Below, one piece after another: positions 25,980 through 34,605 of a stretch of DNA of 64,000 nucleotides (positions are counted from its first letter, which is position 1; every line of letters begins with the position of its first letter). The notes beneath the pieces are model-generated. The model was not told where the DNA came from, did no database searches, and saw nothing but the letters and a program-made list of their open reading frames with translations. This DNA is from Burkholderia ambifaria AMMD (GTDB lineage: Bacteria; Pseudomonadota; Gammaproteobacteria; Burkholderiales; Burkholderiaceae). The stretch is from positions 2,582,970 through 2,646,969 of the forward strand of contig NC_008391.1 of assembly GCF_000203915.1 (NCBI RefSeq). Reading direction: 5' to 3'. Both the position numbers and the translations under genes were made by a program.

Positions 25980-26333
25980 ATGTCCTACATGCTGTTGATT
26001 GTCGAACCGACCGGCCAGCGCGCCGAACGCACGCTCGAAGACGGGCAGGCGCTTTACGCGCGAATGGTCGATTTCGCCGAGACGCTGAAAGCGCGTGGCG
26101 TGCTGCGCGGCGTCGAGTCGCTGGAGCGCTCGGAACGCGCGACGCGCGTCGAGGTGCGCGACGGGGAGACGCGCCTCGTCGACGGCCCGTTCGCCGAGGC
26201 GAAGGAAATGGTCGGCGGCTTCTTCATCGTCGACGTCGACACGCGCGACGAAGCGATCGAGATCGCACGGCAGTGCCCGGCGGCACAATGGTGCACGGTC
26301 GAAGTGCGCAAGGTCGGCCCGTGCTTCCTGTGA
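25980..26333 (+). CDS. DGPF-domain (YciI-like) protein, first copy
   Basis: A 117-residue protein of the YciI/DGPF family with the name-giving motif in RLVDGPFAEAKEMVGGFFIV. AGGAGA lies just before the start. DGPF proteins are almost always encoded next to ECF42 sigma factors, and one follows three genes downstream, so this is the first gene of that module. Biochemical function is unknown; the fold is ferredoxin-like. A second, diverged copy follows after 130 bases. Confidence 0.88.
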   Translation: MSYMLLIVEPTGQRAERTLEDGQALYARMVDFAETLKARGVLRGVESLERSERATRVEVRDGETRLVDGPFAEAKEMVGGFFIVDVDTRDEAIEIARQCPAAQWCTVEVRKVGPCFL

Positions 26334-26464
26334 CTGTAACGGCCGTGCCTGGTGTTTACCCGCGCTCGTCGTGCGGCACGTCGATCCGGCAGCCTGTCGC
26401 CCGTCGTCCGGATAAGGCGCCGATGAACGGACGCCGCTTTTCCACCGACGACAAGGAGTGAACG

Positions 26465-26887
26465 ATGCGATTCATGATCATGATCCGGGCGAATGCCGTC
26501 AGCGAATCCGACGCATTGCCGGACAACCGGCTGGTCGAGGCGATGACGGTCTATCACGAGGAACTGGCCAAGGCCGGCGTGCTGCTCGATGCGAACGGCC
26601 TGCGGCCGAGCGCGCGGGGCTGGCGCGTGCGGTACACGGGCGGCAAGGGCACGGTGATCGACGGTCCGTTCGCGGAGACGAAGGAACTGATTGCCGGCTA
26701 TACGCTGATCCAGGTGCGCTCGCGCGACGAGGCGCTCGAATGGACGCGCCGGTTCCCCGCGCCGTTCGGCGCGGAAATGGACTGCGAGATCGAGGTGCGT
26801 CCGCTGTTCGAGCTCGACGATCTGACGCCCAGCGACGCGGTCGAGCGGTTCCGCGAACTCCAGGTCGGACGCGGCCAGGCCGTCTGA
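26465..26887 (+). CDS. DGPF-domain (YciI-like) protein, second copy
   Basis: A 140-residue relative of the previous protein. It carries VIDGPFAETKELIAGYTLIQ and starts MRFMIMIRANA, the usual opening of this family. It is longer at the C-terminus (DLTPSDAVERFRELQ). AAGGAG precedes the ATG. Two DGPF copies followed by a VOC-fold protein and a sigma factor are a common ECF42 arrangement. Its role is not known. Confidence 0.88.
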   Translation: MRFMIMIRANAVSESDALPDNRLVEAMTVYHEELAKAGVLLDANGLRPSARGWRVRYTGGKGTVIDGPFAETKELIAGYTLIQVRSRDEALEWTRRFPAPFGAEMDCEIEVRPLFELDDLTPSDAVERFRELQVGRGQAV

Positions 26888-26913
26888 ATCCACCGTCGCC
26901 GGGAGCGAGCTTC

Positions 26914-27330
26914 ATGCACAAAACGATCTTCATCAACCTGCCGGTGGCCGACCTGCCGCGCGCGACGGCGTTCTACGTCGCGCTCGGCTTCGAGGTCGTG
27001 CCGGCCTACACGACCGAGCAGGGCGCCTGCATCCGGATCAGCGACGCGATCTTCGTGATGCTGCTGGTGCGGCCGTTCTTCCAGACCTTCACCGGCAAGA
27101 CCATCGTCGAACCGGCGACGCACGTGCAGGTACTGCCGTGCCTGTCGTGCGACAGCCGTGCCGAGGTCGACGCGGTGGTCGCGAAGGCGCGGGCGGCCGG
27201 TGGCACCGTGCCGCGGCAGGCGCAGGAGTACCCGGGCATGTACAGCCACGATTTCGCCGATCCGGACGGCCACGAATGGGGGCTGGTATTCGTGGAGCAG
27301 GCCGCGGCCGGGCAGGAGCCGGCGTCGTGA
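26914..27330 (+). CDS. VOC-family (glyoxalase/bleomycin resistance-like) protein
   Basis: A 138-residue VOC-fold protein (IFINLPVADLPRATAFYVAL; SHDFADPDGHEWGLVFVE). The beta-alpha-beta-beta-beta modules are of the glyoxalase/dioxygenase superfamily. Only the terminal Glu/His ligand region is clear, so metal-dependent activity is uncertain. The start is ATG 26914, 26 bases after the DGPF stop. Its TGA overlaps the GTG of the sigma factor, so the two are translationally coupled. Confidence 0.87.
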   Translation: MHKTIFINLPVADLPRATAFYVALGFEVVPAYTTEQGACIRISDAIFVMLLVRPFFQTFTGKTIVEPATHVQVLPCLSCDSRAEVDAVVAKARAAGGTVPRQAQEYPGMYSHDFADPDGHEWGLVFVEQAAAGQEPAS

Positions 27331-28595
27331 CGCTCGAGGCGACCCACCGTGCGATCGAGGCCGTCTGGCGAATCGAGGCGCCCAAGATCATTGCCCGCGC
27401 CGCACGCGTGGTGCGCGACGTCGGCGTGGCCGAGGAACTCGCGCAGGACACGCTCGTCGCGGCGCTCGAGCACTGGCCCGTCGACGGCGTGCCCGACAAT
27501 CCGGCCGCTTGGCTGATGACGGCCGTGAAGCGGCGCGCGCTCGACCGGGTCCGGCAGGAGTCGCTGCATGCGGCGAAGCGCGATCAGCTCGGGCATGAAA
27601 TGGACGCGCTCGAAGCGCACGTCGTGCCCGACATCGCGGAGGCACTCGCCGACGCGAGCGACGACGACATCGGCGACGATCTGCTGCGGCTGATCTTCAC
27701 GTCGTGCCATCCGGTGCTGTCGACCGATGCGCGCGTCGCGCTCACGCTACGGCTGCTCGGCGGGCTGACCACGAGCGAGATCGCGCGTGCGTTCCTGGCG
27801 CCCGAGCCGACGATCGCGCAGCGCATCGTCCGCGCGAAGCGCACGCTGGCGGCGGCGCACGTGCCGTTCGAGGTGCCGTCCGCCGCCGCGCGGCCCGCAC
27901 GGCTCGCGTCGGTGCTCGAAGTGATCTACCTCGTGTTCAACGAAGGCCATGCGGCGACCGCCGGCGACGACTGGACGCGTCCGGCGTTGTGCGACGAGGC
28001 GCTGCGGCTCGGCCGCGTGCTGGCCGGGCTCGTGCCGGACGAAAGCGAAGTGCTCGGGCTGGTCGCGCTGATGGAGCTGCAGGCGTCGCGCATGCATGCA
28101 CGCACCGATGCGCAGGGGCGGCCCGTGCTGCTGCTCGACCAGGACCGCAGCCGCTGGGATCCGCTGCTGATCCGGCGCGGCCTCGCGGCGCTCGAGCGGG
28201 CGACCAAGCTCGGCGGCGTGCGCGGCCCGTATGCGCTGCAGGCCGCGCTGGCTGCGTGCCATGCACGCGCGCGGCACGCGTCGGAAACGGACTGGGCGCA
28301 GATCGTTGCGCTGTACGACGCGCTCGCCGAAGTCGCGCCGTCGCCGGTCGTCGAGCTGAACCGCGCGGTGGCGGTGGGGATGGCGTTCGGGCCCGCCGCG
28401 GCGCTGGAAATCGTCGACGTGCTGCGCGACGATCCGGCGCTCGCGCGCTATCACTGGCTGCCGAGCGTGCGCGGCGATCTGCTCGCGAAACTCGGCCGCA
28501 CGGACGAGGCGAAGGTCGAGTTCCGTCGCGCGGCGGAATTGACCCGCAACGAGCGCGAAAGGGAATTGCTGCTCAAGCGGGCGACGGACGCATGA
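27327..28595 (+). CDS. ECF42-type RNA polymerase sigma factor with C-terminal extension
   Basis: A 422-residue ECF sigma factor. Region 2 (RAARVVRDVGVAEELAQDTL; WLMTAVKRRALDRVRQE) and region 4 (LTLRLLGGLTTSEIARAFLA) lie in the first 190 residues. The remaining 230 or so residues are a helical, TPR-like extension (LVFNEGHAATAGDDW; LNRAVAVGMAFGPAAALEIV). This size and the DGPF neighbours place it in group ECF42, which has no anti-sigma factor and is regulated through its own extension. No anti-sigma gene is visible here. GTG start overlaps the VOC stop. Target promoters are expected upstream of the DGPF genes. Confidence 0.9.
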   Translation: MTLEATHRAIEAVWRIEAPKIIARAARVVRDVGVAEELAQDTLVAALEHWPVDGVPDNPAAWLMTAVKRRALDRVRQESLHAAKRDQLGHEMDALEAHVVPDIAEALADASDDDIGDDLLRLIFTSCHPVLSTDARVALTLRLLGGLTTSEIARAFLAPEPTIAQRIVRAKRTLAAAHVPFEVPSAAARPARLASVLEVIYLVFNEGHAATAGDDWTRPALCDEALRLGRVLAGLVPDESEVLGLVALMELQASRMHARTDAQGRPVLLLDQDRSRWDPLLIRRGLAALERATKLGGVRGPYALQAALAACHARARHASETDWAQIVALYDALAEVAPSPVVELNRAVAVGMAFGPAAALEIVDVLRDDPALARYHWLPSVRGDLLAKLGRTDEAKVEFRRAAELTRNERERELLLKRATDA

Positions 28596-28711
28596 CGCAC
28601 GGCAAGCGCCGCCGGAGCGGGGACCGAAACCGTCCCCAATTCCGTCGGCGCACTATCGCCAGCATTGAAAAAGCCTATTGGGGGATGCGATCGTGAGCGG
28701 CTAGATTAAAA

Positions 28712-28747
28712 GGCACGATGCGTGCGCCATCATGCACGCATCGTGCC
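28712..28747. repeat. Perfect 14-bp inverted repeat upstream of rubrerythrin
   Basis: GGCACGATGCGTGC (28712-28725) and its exact complement (28734-28747) flank an 8-base spacer. It lies 60 bases before the rubrerythrin start, just after an AT-rich GATTAAAA. On the plus strand no T run follows, so it is not a normal terminator for the sigma gene. On the minus strand TTTT follows. It may be an operator or a structured leader. Confidence 0.75.
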
Positions 28748-28806
28748 CTACATACATCATCGGCCCGGCTTCGCACGCGGCTGCGCCGACTCGAACGGAG
28801 GCGCAA

Positions 28807-29229
28807 ATGGCTCAACTCAAGGGCAGCAAAACCGAAGAGAACCTGAAGGCCGCATTCGCGGGCGAATCGCAAGCGAACCGGCGCTATCTGTATTTCGCTT
28901 CGAAGGCTGACGTCGAAGGCCAGAACGACATCGCCGCGCTGTTCCGCTCGACCGCCGAAGGCGAAACCGGCCATGCGCACGGCCACCTCGAATATCTCGA
29001 AGCAGTCGGCGATCCCGCGACGGGTTTGCCGTTCGGCTCGTCGCGGCTGAACCTCGAATCGGCGATCGCCGGCGAGACGCACGAATACACCGACATGTAT
29101 CCGGGCATGGCGAAGGCGGCACGCGAAGAAGGCTTCGACGAAATCGCGAACTGGTTCGAGACGCTCGCGAAGGCCGAACGCAGCCACGCGAACCGCTATA
29201 CGAAGGCGCTGGACGCACTCGTCGACTGA
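28807..29229 (+). CDS. Rubrerythrin-type diiron protein (no rubredoxin domain)
   Basis: A 140-residue ferritin-like diiron protein. The E-x-x-H type motifs are clear ([40 protein letters not shown]). It lacks the C-terminal rubredoxin CxxC domain of classical rubrerythrin. It should reduce hydrogen peroxide, using an unknown reductant. An Fe-S protein and a DUF3501 protein follow on the same strand; this trio is found together in many proteobacteria. The Fe-S partner is a candidate electron donor. Weak GGAGGCG precedes the start. Confidence 0.9.
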   Translation: MAQLKGSKTEENLKAAFAGESQANRRYLYFASKADVEGQNDIAALFRSTAEGETGHAHGHLEYLEAVGDPATGLPFGSSRLNLESAIAGETHEYTDMYPGMAKAAREEGFDEIANWFETLAKAERSHANRYTKALDALVD

Positions 29230-29354
29230 CGCGGCCCCTGCAAGGCCGCACGGCCCGGTCGGAAAATTTCGCCGGCCGGCGGCCGTGCGTCGATCGCTGC
29301 CCGCACCGCGCGGGCGGCGCGTCCGCGCGCATGCGCGCCACGCTGGAGCGCCCC

Positions 29355-30692
29355 ATGCCCCACAAGGAAGGTAGCCTCGAAGCCCCGACCCGGCATCCGC
29401 TCGACTGGCAGTCCGAAGCGTTCTACGACCAGGCCGCGATCGATGCGGAAATGACGCGCGTGTTCGACATCTGCGCGGGGTGCCGGCGCTGCGTGTCGCT
29501 GTGCGGCGCATTCCCCACGCTGTTCGATCTCGTCGACGACACCCCGACGGGCACCATCGACGAAGTGCCGAAGGCGGCGTTCGGCAAGGTCGTCGACCAG
29601 TGCTACCTGTGCGATCTCTGCTACATGACGAAATGTCCGTACGTGCCGCCGCACGCGTGGAACGTCGACTTCCCGCACCTGATGCTGCGCGGGAAGGCCG
29701 CGCGCTACCAGCGCGGCGAAGCGCCGCTGCGCGACAAGGTGCTGTCGAACACCGACGCGCTTGGCCATTTCGCCGGCATTCCGATCGTCACGCAGGCGGT
29801 GAACGCGGTGAACCGCACGCCGCCCGCGCGGCACGCGCTCGAAGCGGTGCTCGGCGTCGATCGCGACGCGTGGCTGCCGGAGTTTGCGCCGCGCAAGTTC
29901 CGGCGCACCGCGAAGCGCTCGGACGGCCCGCCGGTGCGCGACGGCGAGCGCACGCCCGGCAAGGTCGCGATCTACGCGACGTGCTACGTAAACTTCAACG
30001 AGCCGGGCATCGGCCACGACCTGCTCGCGATCCTCGCGCACAACGAGATCCCGTACGAGCTCGTCACGCGCGAAGCCTGCTGCGGCATGCCGCTGCTCGA
30101 GCAGGGCAATCTCGCGGGCGTCGCCGCGAAGAAGGCCGTGAACATGCCGGTGCTCGAGCGCTATGCGCGCGACGGCTACGCGCTGATCGGCGCGATCCCG
30201 AGCTGCGTGCTGATGTACAAGAGCGAACTGCCGCTGATGTTCCCCGACGACGAAGCCGTGCGCGCGGTGGCCGACGCATTCTGGGATCCGTTCGAATACG
30301 TGATCGCGCGGCATCGCGACGGTTTGCTGAAGACCGATTTCAAGCAGGGCCTCGGCACCGTGTCATATCACGTGCCGTGCCACGCGCGCGTGCAGAACAT
30401 CGGCCGCAAGACGGCCGACACGCTGTCGCTCGTGCCCGATACGCGCGTGAATGTGGTGGAGCGCTGTTCGGGGCACGCGGGCACGTTCGGCGTGAAGAAG
30501 GGCTTCCATGCGGATGCGATGCGGATCGGCGCGCCCGTGTTCAAGGCAATGGCCGAGCCGCAGCCGGACTTCGTGTCGTCGGACTGCGCGCTCGCCGGCC
30601 ATCACATCGTGCAGGGCATCGACGAGAAGGGGCTGCCGGCCGCGCCGCTCGCGCATCCGCTGACGCTGCTGCGCCGCGCGTACGGCATCTGA
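29355..30692 (+). CDS. Fe-S oxidoreductase of the GlpC/HdrD type
   Basis: A 445-residue protein with two 4Fe-4S cysteine sets near the N-terminus (C40, C43, C46, C50 in CAGCRRCVSLC; C83, C86, C89, C94 in CYLCDLCYMTKCP). Two CCG-type domains follow (REACCGMPLLE; PCHARVQNIG; ERCSGHAG). This matches subunits of heterodisulfide reductase and anaerobic glycerol-3-phosphate dehydrogenase. No flavoprotein partner is encoded nearby, so it more likely passes electrons to rubrerythrin. The ATG at 29355 has GGAG at good spacing; the in-frame ATG at 29331 has none. The DUF3501 gene follows by 48 bases. Confidence 0.88.
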   Translation: MPHKEGSLEAPTRHPLDWQSEAFYDQAAIDAEMTRVFDICAGCRRCVSLCGAFPTLFDLVDDTPTGTIDEVPKAAFGKVVDQCYLCDLCYMTKCPYVPPHAWNVDFPHLMLRGKAARYQRGEAPLRDKVLSNTDALGHFAGIPIVTQAVNAVNRTPPARHALEAVLGVDRDAWLPEFAPRKFRRTAKRSDGPPVRDGERTPGKVAIYATCYVNFNEPGIGHDLLAILAHNEIPYELVTREACCGMPLLEQGNLAGVAAKKAVNMPVLERYARDGYALIGAIPSCVLMYKSELPLMFPDDEAVRAVADAFWDPFEYVIARHRDGLLKTDFKQGLGTVSYHVPCHARVQNIGRKTADTLSLVPDTRVNVVERCSGHAGTFGVKKGFHADAMRIGAPVFKAMAEPQPDFVSSDCALAGHHIVQGIDEKGLPAAPLAHPLTLLRRAYGI

Positions 30693-30740
30693 GGCGGCGG
30701 CCGCGCGGCGAACCCATCGACTCCCATCCGAGGACATCCC

Positions 30741-31322
30741 ATGACGCTGACCCGCGACTCGCTGCTCACGCTCGAAGCGTACGCGAAGATCCGCAAGGCC
30801 GAACACGCGCGGCTCGTCGCGTACAAGCGCCGCCGCGCGGTGGCGCTCGGCAACCATCTGCGCCTGCTGTTCGAGGACGAGACCACGATCCGCTATCAGA
30901 TCCAGGAGATGCTGCACATCGAGAAGATCTTCGACGAGGCGGGCATCGAAGGCGAACTGGAAGCCTATCTGCCGCTCGTGCCCGACGGCACCAACCTGAA
31001 GGCGACGCTGCAGATCGAATACGAGCACGAGGCCGAACGGCGGGCGGCGCTCGCGCGGCTGATCGGCGTCGAGGATCGCGTGTACCTGCAGGTCGACGGG
31101 CATCCCGCGGTGTATGCGATCGCCGACGAGGATCTCGATCGCGACAACGCGGAGAAGACCTCGGCCGTGCATTTCGTGCGCTTCGAATTGAGCGCGCCGA
31201 TGCGCGCGGCGCTCAAGGACGGCGCGACGCTGTCGATCGGCTGCGACCACCCGGCCTATTCGATGCCGCCGCAACCATTGGACGCGGACGTGGCCGCGTC
31301 GCTCGCCGGCGATCTGCGCTGA
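30741..31322 (+). CDS. DUF3501 family protein
   Basis: A 193-residue soluble protein that opens MTLTRDSLLTLEAYAKIRKA and has the conserved block VALGNHLRLLFEDETTIRYQ. These mark the DUF3501 family, found almost only behind rubrerythrin and Fe-S oxidoreductase genes. GAGGA precedes the start. It is the last gene of this probable oxidative-stress operon. The molecular role is unknown; the strong acidic and Arg content and lack of cysteines argue against a redox centre in the protein itself. Confidence 0.88.
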   Translation: MTLTRDSLLTLEAYAKIRKAEHARLVAYKRRRAVALGNHLRLLFEDETTIRYQIQEMLHIEKIFDEAGIEGELEAYLPLVPDGTNLKATLQIEYEHEAERRAALARLIGVEDRVYLQVDGHPAVYAIADEDLDRDNAEKTSAVHFVRFELSAPMRAALKDGATLSIGCDHPAYSMPPQPLDADVAASLAGDLR

Positions 31323-32015
31323 TCTACGGTCGCGCGCATCGTTTCGACGCTTCCACCCGCTCTATCGCGCGACCGACTGCCCTTCACTCCGAGGATGTAA
31401 CAAGCCCGTGCGCGCTTGCATGCCGGGAAACAATGTGCATTGCACGTCAGGTCGCTTTCATTACTCGCAGGTAAACAATAAAAAGATTGTGCACGGAGAT
31501 AATTCGGTTCAGCGGTATTTGAACGATTTACCGATCCGTGAATATCTTGTTACGAAATTTTCCCTGATTTACCGATTTTAGGCGGCAATCTCCGCGATTG
31601 TTACGGCGCAGGGTCGGAACAGCCGGGAAGCGCCGCCGGCCGCGCGTCGGGCGCACCCCGCAGAGCCCCGCCAGACGGGGCTTCCCAGCCTCACGCATAA
31701 AGATCGCGTAAAAAAATTCAAGCGTAAATGGTTTGCGCATCCATGGCAGGTTGTTTCAGTACGTAACATTAAGTCATTGTCATATTGAGAGAAACCCTGA
31801 GGATGGTATGCTTCGTGCACAAAAATTCCCACATTGGAGTGAGACCGTGATTTGTGCGCCATTGCCGGGAATGGCGGCACCGCGAACGTGCGGTGTCGCG
31901 CCGGCATGCACAACATTCGGATAACCATAATGTGCAACCGGGCCGCCCCGTCACGCGATGCGTGACGACGGCGCCGACAATCGCAGCCCGGCCTGGCTGC
32001 GTGGAGAGATCTACT
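31323..32015. other. 690-bp AT-richer intergenic region with paired direct repeats
   Basis: No gene is supported in this stretch. Its base composition is well below the local GC, most clearly at 31460-31580 and 31700-31840. It contains two copies of GATTTACCGAT (31525-31535 and 31566-31576), whose starts are 41 bases apart. A nested hairpin (GGGAAGC near 31625-31631, AGCCCCG/CGGGGCT at 31663-31682, then TCCC) lies in the GC-rich middle part. The right end probably carries the promoter of the transposase-domain gene. Confidence 0.5.
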
Positions 32016-32957
32016 ATGTTCTTCGATGAGCTTAACGATGAAGAGTGGGTTCGTCTTTCAACGCTGATCGCCGATGAACCCATCCGGCTGAACCGTCGAG
32101 GCCGCCCACGTGCAGAACCGCGCGTTGTCGCCAACGCGGTCCTGTGGATCCTGACGACCGGTGAAGCATGGTCGAAATTGCCCGGGCGCTATCCGTCCGG
32201 GCCGACGTGCCGTCGCCGCTACGAAGAGTGGCTCGCGAACGGCACGCTGTTGCAGATGATCGACATGCTGACTCAATTCAGCGGGCGTACGTTCGCGTAT
32301 GTGCCGCCGCCGCCCGTGCCCTCGGCACCCGCGTGCCGTGCCGAGCCGGTGCCCGACAACGATCGTCTGCGCGGCGTGTTCTGGCAGAACCCCGAGTCGT
32401 GGCAATTGCCGGTCGCGCAGGCAAACGTTTGGGATGGCGAGGGCGCGACGGTGGCCGCGAGGCCGAGCACCGGTGCGGACCAATCGTCCGGCGCGTCGTT
32501 CGCTGTGCCCGGCGCGCAGCCTGCCGGGCTGCGTCGCGGGCGGGCGGGCGCGACGAGCTTCGCCGCGGCCGAGCCGCAAGTCGACGAGTATCGCGGCTAT
32601 ACGATCTATGGCAGCGCGCAGCCGGTGCAGAACCTGATGTACCGCGCGTGGGCCGAGATCATGCAGGACGACCGGCGCGTCGAGCGCTCGGGCCTGATCG
32701 GCCCGCGCTTCACCGACGCGGAAGCCGCGGAGCAGTACGCGCTCGACTGGGCGCGCCAATGGATCGATCGCCATGGTGCGAGCGACGAACCGGTGCGCGT
32801 GCCGCAAAGCGAAGTGCTGGCCGGCCTGTCCGCGCTGGCGCGTGCGGAGTCGGACATCAAGCGCTTCATCGCCGAGCGTCGCGCGGGCGTGCTGTCCGAG
32901 GGCCGCAACGATCCGGTGCAGTCGGAGCGCCGCGAGTATGCGTATCGGGTAGGTTGA
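32016..32957 (+). CDS. Protein with IS5-type transposase N-terminal domain fused to an unknown domain
   Basis: A 313-residue protein. The first 90 residues match the DUF4096/InsA N-terminal helix-turn-helix domain of IS5-family transposases (RRGRPRAEPRVVANAVLWIL; TTGEAWSKLPGRYPSGPTC; RRRYEEWLANGTLLQMIDML). No DDE catalytic core follows. A Pro/Ala-rich linker leads to a second domain (VDEYRGYTIYGSAQPVQNLM; FTDAEAAEQYALDWARQWID) that I do not recognise. There are no terminal inverted repeats or target duplications around it. It looks like a domesticated transposase DNA-binding domain, possibly a regulator. GGAGAG precedes the start. It converges with bceA across a shared terminator. Confidence 0.8.
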   Translation: MFFDELNDEEWVRLSTLIADEPIRLNRRGRPRAEPRVVANAVLWILTTGEAWSKLPGRYPSGPTCRRRYEEWLANGTLLQMIDMLTQFSGRTFAYVPPPPVPSAPACRAEPVPDNDRLRGVFWQNPESWQLPVAQANVWDGEGATVAARPSTGADQSSGASFAVPGAQPAGLRRGRAGATSFAAAEPQVDEYRGYTIYGSAQPVQNLMYRAWAEIMQDDRRVERSGLIGPRFTDAEAAEQYALDWARQWIDRHGASDEPVRVPQSEVLAGLSALARAESDIKRFIAERRAGVLSEGRNDPVQSERREYAYRVG

Positions 32958-32976
32958 TCGTCGTCCGAACGAAAAC

Positions 32977-33017
32977 GCGCGGGTCGTCGTGTGTCACGGC
33001 GCCCGCGCATTTTTTTG
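32977..33017. terminator. Bidirectional terminator between the transposase-domain gene and bceA
   Basis: The stem GCGCGGG (32977-32983) pairs with CCCGCGC (33002-33008). Eight T follow on the plus strand (33010-33017), and on the minus strand CGTTTTC follows the stem. It can serve both convergent genes. Confidence 0.8.
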
Positions 33018-33078
33018 TCTCCTCCATCCGCGTGATGCGGGGCGCACCGTCGACACGGCGCGCCCGGCATCCGCTGCG

Positions 33079-34605
33079 TCACTGGCGTCCGTAGGTATCG
33101 TCGTAGCGGACGATGTCGTCCTCGCCGAGATACGCGCCCGACTGCACTTCGATCAGCTCGAGCGGCATCTTGCCCGGGTTCTCGAGACGGTGCGACACGC
33201 CGAGCGGGATGTACGTCGATTCGTTCTCGGACAGCAGGAAGGTTTCCTCGCCGCGCGTGATGCGCGCGGTGCCGCGCACGACGATCCAGTGTTCGGCGCG
33301 GTGGTGGTGCATCTGCAGCGACAGTCGCGCGCCCGGCTTCACGACGATGCGCTTCACCTGGAAGCGCTCGCCCATGTCGACCGAGTCGTAATGGCCCCAC
33401 GGACGGTGGACCTTGCGGTGATCGGTCGCTTCCGCGCCGCGTGCGGCCTTGATGCGCCCGACGATTTTCTTCACGTCCTGCACGCGGGACTTGTCGGCGA
33501 CGAGCACGGCGTCGGGCGTTTCGACGACGACCAGATTCTGCGTGCCGACGCACGCGACGAGCCGGCTTTCCGAATGCGCGAAAGTCGACGTGGCGTCTTC
33601 GAACAGCACGTGGCCGCGGCCGACGTTCTCGGCATCGTCCTTCGGCAGGATCTGCCAGATCGCGTCCCACGAGCCGACGTCGGACCAGCCCGCGTCGAGC
33701 GGCACGACCACGCTTTCGCACAGCTGCGGCAGGTTCGCGAGCGGCTCCATCACCGCATAGTCGATCGAGTTCGACGGCGATGCGGCGAACGCGTCGCGAT
33801 CGACGCGGAAGAAGTCGCCGTCTTCCTTGCCGTTGGCGACGGCCTGCTCGCAGGCTGCGTAGATCTCGGGTTCGAGCTGGCGGATCGCGTTGAGCCACAC
33901 CGATGCGCGCACGATGAAGATGCCGCTGTTCCACCAGTATTCGCCGGACGCGACGTACTGCTGCGCGAGCTCGAGATGCGGCTTCTCGACGAAGCGGTCG
34001 AGACGGCGCACGTCGAGGTCGCCGGTGCCGGCGTCGCCGAGCGGCGCGCCGACGCGGATGTAGCCGTAGCCCGTTTCGGCGCGGCCCGGCACGATGCCCA
34101 TCGTCGCGATCTTGCCTTGCGCCGCGCAGTGCACGCCGGCCGCGACCGCCGCATGAAAGCGCGGCTGGTCGGCCACCGCGTGGTCGGCCGGCATCACGGT
34201 CATCACGGCATCGCTGCCGCCGGCGACGATGCGCAGCGCGGCGAGCGTCAGGGCGGGCGCGGTGTCGCGGCCGAGCGGCTCGAGCATGATCGAAGCACGC
34301 TTGCCGGTCAGGCGCAGTTGCTCGGCGGTCGTGAAGCGGTGATCCTCGCCGCACACGATCAGCACGTCGTCGTTCAGCGGATGACCGGTCGAGAGGCCGT
34401 CGAGCCTCAGCGCGGTGGATTGCAGCAGCGAATGATCGCCGAGCAGGCCGATCAGCTGCTTCGGATAGTGTTCGCGCGACATCGGCCACAGACGCGTGCC
34501 CGAACCGCCGGCGAGAATCACCGGCTGCACCGCGACGCGCGTACCGGCGTCGGTTGCGGCGGAAGAAGATGGGCGCGTATCGGCTACCACGGCCGGAGCA
34601 TTCAT
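33079..34605 (-). CDS. bceA: Mannose-1-phosphate guanylyltransferase / mannose-6-phosphate isomerase
   Basis: A 508-residue bifunctional enzyme for GDP-mannose, a cepacian precursor. The N-terminal nucleotidyltransferase signature is GGSGTRLWPMSREHYPKQL. The C-terminal cupin isomerase has RPWGHYDSVD, RLSLQMHHHRAEHWIVVRG and ESTYIPLGVSHRLENPG with the metal-binding His and Glu residues. It should make mannose-6-phosphate from fructose-6-phosphate and convert mannose-1-phosphate plus GTP to GDP-mannose. The start is behind GAGGAGAG. The gene diverges from bceB-K across an AT-rich 439-bp region. This arrangement matches the cepacian cluster bce-I. Confidence 0.93.
   Translation of the reverse strand: MNAPAVVADTRPSSSAATDAGTRVAVQPVILAGGSGTRLWPMSREHYPKQLIGLLGDHSLLQSTALRLDGLSTGHPLNDDVLIVCGEDHRFTTAEQLRLTGKRASIMLEPLGRDTAPALTLAALRIVAGGSDAVMTVMPADHAVADQPRFHAAVAAGVHCAAQGKIATMGIVPGRAETGYGYIRVGAPLGDAGTGDLDVRRLDRFVEKPHLELAQQYVASGEYWWNSGIFIVRASVWLNAIRQLEPEIYAACEQAVANGKEDGDFFRVDRDAFAASPSNSIDYAVMEPLANLPQLCESVVVPLDAGWSDVGSWDAIWQILPKDDAENVGRGHVLFEDATSTFAHSESRLVACVGTQNLVVVETPDAVLVADKSRVQDVKKIVGRIKAARGAEATDHRKVHRPWGHYDSVDMGERFQVKRIVVKPGARLSLQMHHHRAEHWIVVRGTARITRGEETFLLSENESTYIPLGVSHRLENPGKMPLELIEVQSGAYLGEDDIVRYDDTYGRQ

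Noticed and set aside
32016..32957. Intact insertion sequence
   Set aside because: There is no DDE catalytic region, no terminal inverted repeats and no target-site duplication, so only a transposase-type N-terminal domain is claimed.
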